From JBBFMJ01 sp037441225 (GTDB lineage Bacteria > Acidobacteriota > Thermoanaerobaculia > UBA2201), in assembly GCA_037441225.1 (NCBI GenBank), contig JBBISU010000031.1, forward strand, positions 1-33,149: a DNA stretch of 33,149 nt. The letters are read 5' to 3'. Below, in pieces: positions 17,541-24,449 of the stretch (position 1 is its first letter; every line of letters starts with the position of its first letter). The translations under genes were made by a program, and so were the position numbers. The notes under the pieces were generated by a model that worked only from the letters and a program-made list of their open reading frames with translations, had not been told where the DNA came from and made no database searches.

Positions 17541-17981
17541 TTATTTTAGCATTATATAATCAACTTGTAAATAAGGTTCAAATGCTTCAAGTAAAAAATT
17601 CAATTCTTTTGGAACATCTCCTAAGATAATTATATTCTTGTTTTTATCATAATACTTTATACTTATCAGAATAGGAGGCAAATGCTGAAGAATGGCATCT
17701 TTTGAAACATATCTTTCTTTTATCTTATCCCATTCAAGATTTTTCAGTTTTTCTTCTATAAATTCATATTCATCTTTTGATAACTTTTTTTTAGTTGAAA
17801 AGGTCTTTGGATCTCCTTCCTTTGGTACAAAAACAAAGTCCAGTTTAACTTTTCTGCCTTCCAACTCCAAGTGTTTTTTGAAATTAGGCAAATTTAAATC
17901 AATAGTTATTTTCAAGACCTCATTGCTTGCTGTAGCACAAGACAAAATTAAACTAAATAGCAATATTTTTAAGTTTTTCAT
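17541..17981 (-). CDS. Small putative lipoprotein, function unknown
   Basis: I do not recognise a family. From ATG at 17981 the product is 146 residues with a short hydrophobic leader and a lipobox LILSC, so the mature protein probably begins with a lipidated Cys near residue 14. A longer frame from 18017 would hide this signal behind a basic extension, so I reject that start. GGAGG (complement of 17994-17998) lies 12 nt upstream, a little far but usable. The mature part is a mixed alpha/beta domain with charged KKKLSKDEYEFIEEKL. The start lies inside the end of proS (29-nt overlap). Confidence 0.6.
   Translation of the reverse strand: MKNLKILLFSLILSCATASNEVLKITIDLNLPNFKKHLELEGRKVKLDFVFVPKEGDPKTFSTKKKLSKDEYEFIEEKLKNLEWDKIKERYVSKDAILQHLPPILISIKYYDKNKNIIILGDVPKELNFLLEAFEPYLQVDYIMLK
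17543..17571 (-). promoter_or_regulatory. Candidate internal leaderless promoter before the DUF6982-like gene
   Basis: Minus-strand TTTACA (17566-17571), a 17-nt spacer and TAAAAT (17543-17548) end 6 nt before the ATG at 17536. It lies inside the coding end of the upstream lipoprotein gene, so it would be an internal operon promoter serving rsmA, uppP and ftsK. Confidence 0.45.
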
Positions 17982-19653
17982 AATAATTTGAAACCTCCGT
18001 TTCAATTTTTTCTCCATTTTTTCTTATTCCAATTTCTACTTTATCTTCCTTTATCTTTTTTGAACCAACTATAATTTGATAAGGGATTCCTATAAGTTCA
18101 GCATCCTTAAATTTTGCACCTGCCCTCTCTTCCCTATCATCAAATAAAACATCTTCTCCTTTTTCTTTTAAATCTCTATAAATTTTTTCTGATAATTCTT
18201 TAACCTTTGAATCCTCTGGGTTTAAAGAAATTAGGATAAAAGAAAAGGGGGAAAGAGGAAGTTGCCAGATAATTCCTTTTTCATCATGGCTTTGCTCAAT
18301 TGCGGAAGCTAAGGTTCTCCCAATCCCTAAACCATAACAACCCATTATCGCTGGTTTCTTCTGGCCCTTTTCATCTATATAAAAACATTTCATTGGTTCT
18401 GAATATTTAGTTCCCAATTTAAAAATATGGCCTACTTCTATTCCTTTGTACTCTTCAAGGGGTGCTTTACATCTTATACAAAAATCACCTTTTTGAACAA
18501 TCCGGAAATCTCCCCATTCATTTATAAAAAAATCCCTTTCATAATTTACATTGATATAATGAAAATCTTCCTCGTTTGCCCCACAAACAGAATTTTTTAA
18601 ATCTTTAATTGAATAATCTGCTAATATTCTTATATTTTTCAAACTAATTGGACCAGAAAAGCCCATTGGACCACCTGTTATCTTTTTTATTTTTTCTTCA
18701 GAGGCAAGGTTTAAAAATTGAATATTTAAATAATTTTTTAATTTTGTTTCATTTACAGCCCTGTCACCTCTTATCAAAAGTGCTAAAAATTCTTTTTCTG
18801 TTTCATAAATCAATGTTTTTATAATCTTTTCCTTTGGAACATTTAAAAATGCTGAAACTTCTTCAACTGTATGAACTTTTGGGGTATACATTTTTTCAAT
18901 TGATTTTTCTTTTTCCTCTTTTAAATTTGAATTAATTATGCTTTCTGCTTTTTCTGCATTTGCACCATAGGAACAATTTGAACAATAAAAAATTGAGTCC
19001 TCCCCTGTTTCTGCAAGAACCATAAATTCATGGCTTTGGTACCCGCCAATTGTCCCTGTATCTGCTTCAACGACCGTATATTCAAGCTTACACCTTTCAA
19101 AAATCTTTTTATATGCCTCCAAGTATTTTTGATAAGTTTCATCAAGGGATTCCTTAGTTGTGTGAAAACTATAACCATCTTTCATAAAAAATTCCCTCTG
19201 CCTTATTAAGCCAAAACGAGGCCTGATTTCATCCCTGAATTTTGTCTGTATCTGGTAAAGATTTATTGGCAGATCTTTATAAGATTGGATATGCTTTCTT
19301 GCAATATCAGTAATGATTTCTTCATGGGTAGGACCAAAACAAAAATCTCTTCCATTTCTATCTTTAATTCTTAAAAGCTCTTTCCCATACTGAAACCACC
19401 TTCCAGATTCAATCCAAAGTTCAGCTGGCTGTACAGCAGGCATAATCAATTCAACTGCACCTATTTCATCCAATTCTTCCCTTACAATATTCATTAACTT
19501 TTTCATTGATCTCCATCCAAGGGGTAAGATTGAGTAAATTCCACTTGCTACTTTTTCAATCATCCCTGATCTTATCATTAATGAATGGGATACAACTTCT
19601 GCTTCCTTTGGATCTTCCTTTAAAGTGGGCAAAAAGTAAGAAGACCATCTCAT
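17953..19653 (-). CDS. proS: Prolyl-tRNA synthetase, bacterial type with editing domain
   Basis: A 566-residue class II synthetase. The catalytic core shows GIYSILPLGWRSMKK (motif 1 region), GPTHEEIITD, and motif 2 FRDEIRPRFGLIRQREFFMKD. Between the catalytic motifs is the INS editing domain (about 225-385, with VHTVEEVSAFLNV and LLIRGDRAVNE), typical of bacterial ProRS and used to clear Ala-tRNA(Pro). Motif 3 is in GLGIGRTLASAIEQ, and a C-terminal anticodon-binding domain ends the protein. The ATG overlaps the stop of the TPR gene (ATGA). Confidence 0.96.
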   Translation of the reverse strand: MRWSSYFLPTLKEDPKEAEVVSHSLMIRSGMIEKVASGIYSILPLGWRSMKKLMNIVREELDEIGAVELIMPAVQPAELWIESGRWFQYGKELLRIKDRNGRDFCFGPTHEEIITDIARKHIQSYKDLPINLYQIQTKFRDEIRPRFGLIRQREFFMKDGYSFHTTKESLDETYQKYLEAYKKIFERCKLEYTVVEADTGTIGGYQSHEFMVLAETGEDSIFYCSNCSYGANAEKAESIINSNLKEEKEKSIEKMYTPKVHTVEEVSAFLNVPKEKIIKTLIYETEKEFLALLIRGDRAVNETKLKNYLNIQFLNLASEEKIKKITGGPMGFSGPISLKNIRILADYSIKDLKNSVCGANEEDFHYINVNYERDFFINEWGDFRIVQKGDFCIRCKAPLEEYKGIEVGHIFKLGTKYSEPMKCFYIDEKGQKKPAIMGCYGLGIGRTLASAIEQSHDEKGIIWQLPLSPFSFILISLNPEDSKVKELSEKIYRDLKEKGEDVLFDDREERAGAKFKDAELIGIPYQIIVGSKKIKEDKVEIGIRKNGEKIETEVSNYYEKLKNIAI

Positions 19654-21467
19654 AAAATATAACTCCTTATCTCTTTAAATAATTCATTCCAATATTTATA
19701 AACAATTCCTCTTGAAGTTTCCTTCAAATTTCTAATATTTTTAAAGATTTCTTTTGCTTCTTTTTCATTTCCTTCCTTTAATGCTATCTTTCCTAAATTC
19801 AACATTGCTTCTGCTTCTCTCAAATTTTCAGTAATTTCTTTTAAAGTTTCAAATATATCCCTTCTTTTTTCAAGATTATAAAGAATTCTTAAATAATTTT
19901 CAACAGAGTACAATTTTAAATCTTCTGGGAAAAGAATCATTGATTCTTTTGCATATTTTAAAGCCAAATCTTCATTTTTTTCAATTTCATAAATGTTTTT
20001 GGAAAGGAGATAAGATGTAAAAGCTTTTTCCAAAGCTGTATTGGATGCCTCATAATAATTTCTTAATATCTTTAAAACTAACCTATTCTTTGAATTTTTA
20101 TTTAAAAAATTTATATAAATAAAAAAAACAAGTATTTTATAAAAACTATAGGTTTTCTCCTTTAAAATTTTTTCCACCATCCCTATTGAATCTTCCAAAT
20201 TTTCTTTAAGAAAAAGCAAGGAACTCAATAAATAAAATTTTTCTTCAGGATAACTTTTATAAAGCTTATAAAAATCTCCTGAAAGATTATCAAAATCTTC
20301 TCCCTTTATTTTTCTTTCTATTTTTTCTATTTCCCTTTTTGTTTCTCTAAAAAATTTCAAATCAAACTTCTCTTTTGTAAAAAGATAAGAAAGCTGATAT
20401 TTTAGCTTTTGGGGATATTCTTCTAACAACTCTTCAAAATAATTCAAAGCACATCTATTTTTATTTAATCCAAAATTTATTTTGCCAAGATTGTAAAGTG
20501 CTTCTTCTCTATAAGGTTCTATATCTTTTATTTTTAAAAGATGTTCAATTGATTTTTCTTTTTTATCTGAATAACTTAAAGATTTGAACAATAAAAATCT
20601 TAAAGAAGGATTTTCCTCAAATTTCAGTGCTTTTTCAAAAAATTTAATGGCTTCTTTATAATTTTCTAACTGAAAATTTAAATTCCCTTCCATAACATTG
20701 AAAAGAAATTTATCCAAAGAACAACTTTTTTCCTTCTCTAAAAATTCCAATGCTTTTTTATACTTTCTTTCATAAGAAAGAACCAATGCCTTTAAAAATA
20801 TAACATCTGGGCTTTCTTCTATTGAAAAGGACTTCTTTAAATAAAAGTTTGCCCCTTTAATATCTCCGTTTTTCAAACTTATAAAAGCAAGGAGGTTGAG
20901 GAATTCATTGTTTTTAGGATCTCTTAAGAGTGCTTTCTTTAAAAAAAACATTGCTTTTTTTAAATCTTTTTCTAAAAATTTTCTTCTTGCCTTTTCTATT
21001 AATTCTGCAAAAAGATTAAAATTTTTACCCTTGTATTTTGATAATATTTTGTCCTTTTTAAAATTTAAATAGTTTAGCTGATCTTCTATATTTATATTAT
21101 CTTTCTCCTTCTCTCTCCACCTTTCATTTACTTCATTAAAATTTAAAATATTTTTTTCTTCTAAGATTTCTTTTAATGAATAAAAACCATTAAAAATAAC
21201 TCTTATATCTCTTTCAAACCTTTTTAACTCTTCTCTAAAAGAATTCAAACTCTTCTTTATATCCCTTAATCCCTCTCCAATTGCTTTGATTTCACCAATA
21301 ATAAAAGTTTCACTATCAAAATCATTGAGTAATTTTTCTTCTTCATCAAAAGGAAGAGAGGAAATTGGTGCCTTGCAAACCTTACAAAACAAACTTTCAG
21401 GAAGGTTTGAGGCACCACATACTTGGCAGAAAATTAAGGACTCAGTAGTTGTAAAATCCTTTTCCAC
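19650..21467 (-). CDS. Zinc-ribbon and TPR-repeat protein
   Basis: A 605-residue protein starting with GTG at 21467. A zinc ribbon sits at the N-terminus (C14, C17, C28, C31: FCQVC and FCKVC). It is followed by a coiled-coil-like stretch (about 60-130) and then by tetratricopeptide-like helical repeats to the end (for example KAMFFLKKALLRDPKN, YLKKSFSIEESP, KAIKFFEKALKFEENP). No membrane segment is visible, so it is probably a cytoplasmic scaffold. A partner is not evident. It overlaps hbd by 26 nt and proS by 4 nt, so it is translated with metabolic and tRNA genes. Confidence 0.75.
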   Translation of the reverse strand: MEKDFTTTESLIFCQVCGASNLPESLFCKVCKAPISSLPFDEEEKLLNDFDSETFIIGEIKAIGEGLRDIKKSLNSFREELKRFERDIRVIFNGFYSLKEILEEKNILNFNEVNERWREKEKDNINIEDQLNYLNFKKDKILSKYKGKNFNLFAELIEKARRKFLEKDLKKAMFFLKKALLRDPKNNEFLNLLAFISLKNGDIKGANFYLKKSFSIEESPDVIFLKALVLSYERKYKKALEFLEKEKSCSLDKFLFNVMEGNLNFQLENYKEAIKFFEKALKFEENPSLRFLLFKSLSYSDKKEKSIEHLLKIKDIEPYREEALYNLGKINFGLNKNRCALNYFEELLEEYPQKLKYQLSYLFTKEKFDLKFFRETKREIEKIERKIKGEDFDNLSGDFYKLYKSYPEEKFYLLSSLLFLKENLEDSIGMVEKILKEKTYSFYKILVFFIYINFLNKNSKNRLVLKILRNYYEASNTALEKAFTSYLLSKNIYEIEKNEDLALKYAKESMILFPEDLKLYSVENYLRILYNLEKRRDIFETLKEITENLREAEAMLNLGKIALKEGNEKEAKEIFKNIRNLKETSRGIVYKYWNELFKEIRSYIL

Positions 21468-22290
21468 TCTTTTTCCCTAAATGTCCTGCCTCCACCATCT
21501 TTACTAAAAGGGGACAAGGTCTGTACTTTGGATCCTTAAAACCTTCATATAAAACATTCAAAATATCAAGACAAATATCTAATCCAATTAAATCAGCAAG
21601 AGCAAGAGGACCCATTGGATGGTTCATACCCAATTTCATAACAGTGTCTATGTCTTCTTTTTTTCCAATTCCTTCATAAAGACAAAAAATTGCTTCATTT
21701 ATCATTGGCATTAAAACCCTGTTTGAAATAAAACCAGGGCTATCCTTTGCTTCAACAGGTACCTTTCCCATTTTTTTTGCCAAATCAAAAACAATATTTA
21801 CAGTTTCTTCAGAAGTGTCATATCCTTTTATCACTTCTACAAGTGCCATCAAGGGAACTGGATTCATAAAATGCATTCCAATTACCTTATCAGCTCTTTT
21901 TGTTTGCTTTCCTAAAACTGTAATTGAAATTGAAGAAGTATTTGAAGCTATTATCACGCTTTCTCTTAAAATCCCATCCAGTTCTTTAAAGACCTTTTTC
22001 TTTTCCTCTTCTTTTTCAACAACTGCTTCTACAACAAAATCAGCTACTTTTAAAACACTTAAATCTTCAGAATAACACAGTGAGTTTAAAGCTTTATCTC
22101 CTTCTTCCTTTGAAATCTTTCCTTTTTCAATCCACTTTGCTATTCCTTTTTCAATTGAATTTTTTGCACTTTCCAGTGCTTTTGGGAAACTATCAATAGC
22201 ATAAACATTAAAGCCAGCAACAGCTGCAACCTGGGCTATCCCCCTCCCCATAGTTCCACAACCAACTACTCCAAAATTTTTAATCTCCAT
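21442..22290 (-). CDS. hbd: 3-hydroxybutyryl-CoA (3-hydroxyacyl-CoA) dehydrogenase
   Basis: A 282-residue NAD(P)-dependent dehydrogenase. The Rossmann motif is GVVGCGTMGRGIAQ (8-21), and catalytic-domain motifs are SNTSS, GMHFMNPVPLM with the catalytic His, and DSPGFISNR. The full length without a fused crotonase domain matches Hbd/FadB2, which interconverts acetoacetyl-CoA and 3-hydroxybutyryl-CoA in butyrate-type metabolism or short-chain beta-oxidation. The start has an ideal AGGAGG Shine-Dalgarno site. It is the first gene of the long minus-strand operon and faces the TlpA-like gene across a shared palindrome. No thiolase or crotonase is nearby. Confidence 0.92.
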   Translation of the reverse strand: MEIKNFGVVGCGTMGRGIAQVAAVAGFNVYAIDSFPKALESAKNSIEKGIAKWIEKGKISKEEGDKALNSLCYSEDLSVLKVADFVVEAVVEKEEEKKKVFKELDGILRESVIIASNTSSISITVLGKQTKRADKVIGMHFMNPVPLMALVEVIKGYDTSEETVNIVFDLAKKMGKVPVEAKDSPGFISNRVLMPMINEAIFCLYEGIGKKEDIDTVMKLGMNHPMGPLALADLIGLDICLDILNVLYEGFKDPKYRPCPLLVKMVEAGHLGKKSGKGFYNY

Positions 22291-22314
22291 AAATACCTCC
22301 TAAAATTTTTTCTT

Positions 22315-22342
22315 TTGATTTTACCATAAATTATGGTAAATT
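22315..22342 (+). promoter_or_regulatory. Candidate leaderless promoter of the TlpA-like gene
   Basis: Plus-strand TTGATT (22315-22320), a 16-nt spacer and TAAATT (22337-22342) end 7 nt before ATG at 22350. No Shine-Dalgarno site is present. The spacer is almost wholly occupied by the palindrome at 22320-22340, a position where a bound regulator would control the promoter directly. Confidence 0.45.
22320..22340. promoter_or_regulatory. Perfect 21-bp palindrome, probable operator
   Basis: Arms TTTACCATAA and TTATGGTAAA match perfectly around one central A in the 59-nt space between hbd (minus) and the TlpA-like gene (plus). The arms contain CC/GG pairs in a very AT-rich context, so this is unlikely to be chance. 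It overlaps the TlpA-side promoter spacer and also a TAAAAT -10-like element (22318-22323) on the hbd strand. A dimeric repressor or redox regulator is a reasonable guess; which one cannot be said. Confidence 0.65.
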
Positions 22343-22349
22343 ATTTTCT

Positions 22350-22904
22350 ATGAAAAAAAATTATATCATTTTTTCATTAATATTTTTAATATTTTTTATC
22401 TTTGGAATAATCTTATTTTATAAATCAATTAAAGAGATAAAAGAAGTAGAAAAAGAGATTGCTTTCAAACCCCCTGAAATTGAAGAGAAAAAAGAAATTG
22501 AAACAATTGCAGATGAGGGTTTTAAATTTAAAAATTTAGAAGGGAAAATCTTTGATTTAAAGGATTTTAAAGGAAAATATGTTTTTTTAACCTTCTGGGC
22601 AACCTGGTGCAGATTTTGTGGAATGGAACTTCCAGATATACAAAAGCTTTATGAAAATTATAAAAATATTGAATTCATAACAATTTCACAAGAAGAAATT
22701 GAAAGGGTTAAAAATTACATAGAATTAAATAACTATAAATTTCCTGCCTATATTCAAATTTCAAAGACACCTTCAATTTTTAGAACTTCAGGCATACCAA
22801 CAAACTTCATCTTAGATAAAGAAGGAAAAGTAATACTTAAAAAAGAAGGTTACTTCAATTGGCTTTCTGAAGAAGGCAAAAACTTTTTGAATTCATTAAA
22901 ATAA
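22350..22904 (+). CDS. TlpA-like membrane-anchored thiol-disulfide oxidoreductase
   Basis: A 184-residue protein with an N-terminal transmembrane anchor (about residues 6-24), a charged linker rich in Glu and Lys (about 27-52), and a TlpA/ResA-type thioredoxin fold. The active site WCRFC has C87 and C90 within LTFWATWCRFCGMELP, and a cis-Pro region occurs in SGIPTNFIL. It would reduce or exchange disulfides on the outer face of the membrane, for example in cytochrome c maturation or on other exported Cys proteins. It is monocistronic and divergent from hbd, with a predicted leaderless promoter overlapped by a palindrome. Confidence 0.9.
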   Translation: MKKNYIIFSLIFLIFFIFGIILFYKSIKEIKEVEKEIAFKPPEIEEKKEIETIADEGFKFKNLEGKIFDLKDFKGKYVFLTFWATWCRFCGMELPDIQKLYENYKNIEFITISQEEIERVKNYIELNNYKFPAYIQISKTPSIFRTSGIPTNFILDKEGKVILKKEGYFNWLSEEGKNFLNSLK

Positions 22905-23001
22905 AGAAATAAATTTTGACTGTCTGAGCAAACTGAAATACCTACAAAAAATAATAGATTATAAAAATTGTAATTGCAGGACTTTAGTGTTCAATAAATA
23001 A

Positions 23002-23018
23002 CACAATAATAAATGTTG
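23002..23018. repeat. Degenerate CAACATTTATTGTTG-type hairpin repeat
   Basis: The plus strand reads CACAATAATAAATGTTG, an extended variant of the AACAATAAATGTTG core found at 24321-24334 and, in full form, at 33087-33105. The stem is imperfect here. Confidence 0.4.
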
Positions 23019-23190
23019 CACCAATATTTTTCATAAATTAAAAAATTTAAATTAAACAGTTAGAGATATTTTCACCCAATCCTATGACATTTTATTTCTT
23101 CATTTAAAAGTTAAAATACTTTTTAAAATTACTTCAAAAGTAGAATAAAAAAATAAATAGGAAATTAAACTTAAATGATACAATATCTCA

Positions 23191-23279
23191 TTTTTAGGTA
23201 CTTTAAATAAAAAAGTCAGGATTTTTAAAAAATATAAAAATTTTATATTCATCAAAAAATTTTTAAAAGTACCTAAAAA
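23191..23279. repeat. 14-bp inverted repeat with nested palindrome
   Basis: TTTTTAGGTACTTT (23191-23204) is matched in inverse by AAAGTACCTAAAAA (23266-23279). Between them, 23230-23248 holds a second palindrome with arms AATATAAAA and TTTTATATT around one A. No target-site duplication is seen outside the arms and no gene lies inside. It could be a tiny non-autonomous element, a regulatory RNA structure or a protein-binding array. Confidence 0.5.
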
Positions 23280-23326
23280 GCAAACTTTCCTTTCTTAAAA
23301 GATTAAAAATATATTAAATTAATATT

Positions 23327-24181
23327 TTATTGAGAGCAGAGATCCTCGCAAGCATCCTTGCATTCTTCTTCTTCCTGTGAACCAAGATCATTTGCATTAA
23401 TTGAAGCAGGAAAATATACAGCATCCCCAGTTGCATTATCCACTCTTGAAGCATAACCAAAAAACAATACAGGAATATCAAATCCCATTATTGGTTGTGC
23501 TTTAAAAATTGCATATCCTTTGTCAAGGTTTACATTTATATTTTGTTGCTTCTGAGAGAGTGCTGGCAATGTAAAAGTTAAGGTATTTTTTAAATTATGT
23601 GAACTGTCATAGATCTCTGCTTTTATAGTAATATCAGGTATATATCCATAACCCATTCCCATAATTGTAAATACACCTAAATTTGTCCTGTAATTAGAAT
23701 TTTGCGCAATCCCTGTAACATAGGATGTTCCAAAGTTTGGAATTATTGAAGAATTAATTCCCTGACCGTAACTACCTGGTGGTCTTGATGGATCAGGTGT
23801 ATATGTTCTGGAAGTAACCAAAATTGGAGGTCCCTGATAGCCAGTGTTTATATAATCCATAATGTCCATAGAAGTAACAATCAGTGCTGCTGTACCAGCA
23901 AAATTAATTTTAGAATAAAGAACATCTTCTATATCTATACTCTGATTTGCAGGAACATCTACATTTGCAACCTGATTTAAATTGTTGCTTTCACCTGATT
24001 TTATTAAATAGAGGTAAGTTTTTACTTGTTGTGGATTTGGGTTATAAATAGAAAGATTCGTCTTTTAGAAAGTTCCATAACCACCTTCAGAATGGGCACT
24101 TGCAGGTATAAAATTTATTGGGGACAAAAACTGTGCCTGTACTGCCAAAGTAAAAAAAACAAAAATGATAAATAATCTCAC
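23327..24181 (-). pseudogene. Secreted protein gene with one in-frame TAA (broken or recoded)
   Basis: The frame runs 285 codons from a GTG at 24181, preceded by AGGAG 5 nt upstream (an ATG at 24196 is in frame but overlaps this site). It encodes a signal peptide (RLFIIFVFFTLAVQAQ), then at codon 39 a TAA (24065-24067) within GGYGTF-stop-KTNLSIYNP, and then continues in the same frame to TAA at 23327. From memory of related acidobacterial secreted proteins, Trp is usual at the stop position (GTFWRTDL-like). The rest is beta-rich, with IYNPNPQQVKTYLYL and a Cys-rich tail ECKDACEDLC. The function is unknown, perhaps a surface or carbohydrate-related protein. It is either a recent pseudogene, an assembly error or a readthrough gene. 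Confidence 0.7.
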
Positions 24182-24320
24182 AAAAACTCCTTTCATTTAA
24201 ATATTGTTTAGATATTAACATAAACTATTATCATTTTAAAATCCCCTTAGATATTACTCATATAAAACCAAATATTTTTAGAATGTTGGGATTATAGTTC
24301 AATCCTAAAAAAAATAAAAT

Positions 24321-24334
24321 AACAATAAATGTTG
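24321..24334. repeat. Degenerate hairpin repeat core
   Basis: AACAATAAATGTTG is identical to the core of the complete hairpin at 33087-33105, but the outer C/G pairs are lost, so only a 4-5 bp stem remains. Confidence 0.45.
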
Positions 24335-24370
24335 AAACTTTGAAAAATATATTTTTTTTATTTTAGGTGA

Positions 24371-24388
24371 TGCCCTTGTGGCGACCCG
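24371..24388 (-). repeat. Degenerate GC-rich hairpin repeat (GACCCTTGTGG type)
   Basis: The minus strand reads CGGGTCGCCACAAGGGCA. It shares the CCACAAGGG core and flanking CGGG with the better copy at 33005-33030. It directly abuts the GGGCTGGG hairpin, so two repeat modules are joined here. Confidence 0.5.
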
Positions 24389-24397
24389 AAAACCAAA

Positions 24398-24423
24398 GGG
24401 CTGGGACAAGCCCAGCCCCTACC
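24398..24423 (-). repeat. GTAG-headed perfect hairpin (GGGCTGGG type)
   Basis: Arms GGGCTGGG (24398-24405) and CCCAGCCC (24411-24418) pair perfectly over a 5-nt loop. On the minus strand the stem is preceded by GGTAG. A relative with the same CTTGTCCC loop side is at 32924-32950 on the plus strand. The block contrasts sharply with the AT-rich surroundings. Confidence 0.7.
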
Positions 24424-24449
24424 AAAGCAAAAAAACTTATAAAATTTTA

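Larger units (their letters stand above)
22905..23326. other. Gene-free AT-rich stretch
   Basis: No convincing gene was found on either strand between the TlpA-like gene and the convergent broken gene. It holds a degenerate copy of a hairpin repeat near 23002-23018 and a long-range inverted repeat at 23191-23279 with a nested palindrome. No GC-rich terminator with a U-tract is evident. Confidence 0.5.
24197..24449. other. Intergenic DNA with hairpin repeats between two broken genes
   Basis: AT-rich DNA containing TTAGATATTA twice as a direct repeat (24208-24217 and 24247-24256), a short GGATT/AATCC hairpin near 24289-24305, one AACAATAAATGTTG repeat core (24321-24334), and a sharply GC-rich block at 24371-24423. 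No gene is visible. Confidence 0.5.

Noticed and set aside
17982..18017. Longer start for the small lipoprotein
   Set aside because: It adds a basic 12-residue extension that would bury the lipobox signal; the internal ATG at 17981 gives a proper lipoprotein signal.
24288..24306. tRNA-like T-arm fragment
   Set aside because: A short GGATT/AATCC stem resembles a T-arm, but no acceptor, D or anticodon arm can be built around it.
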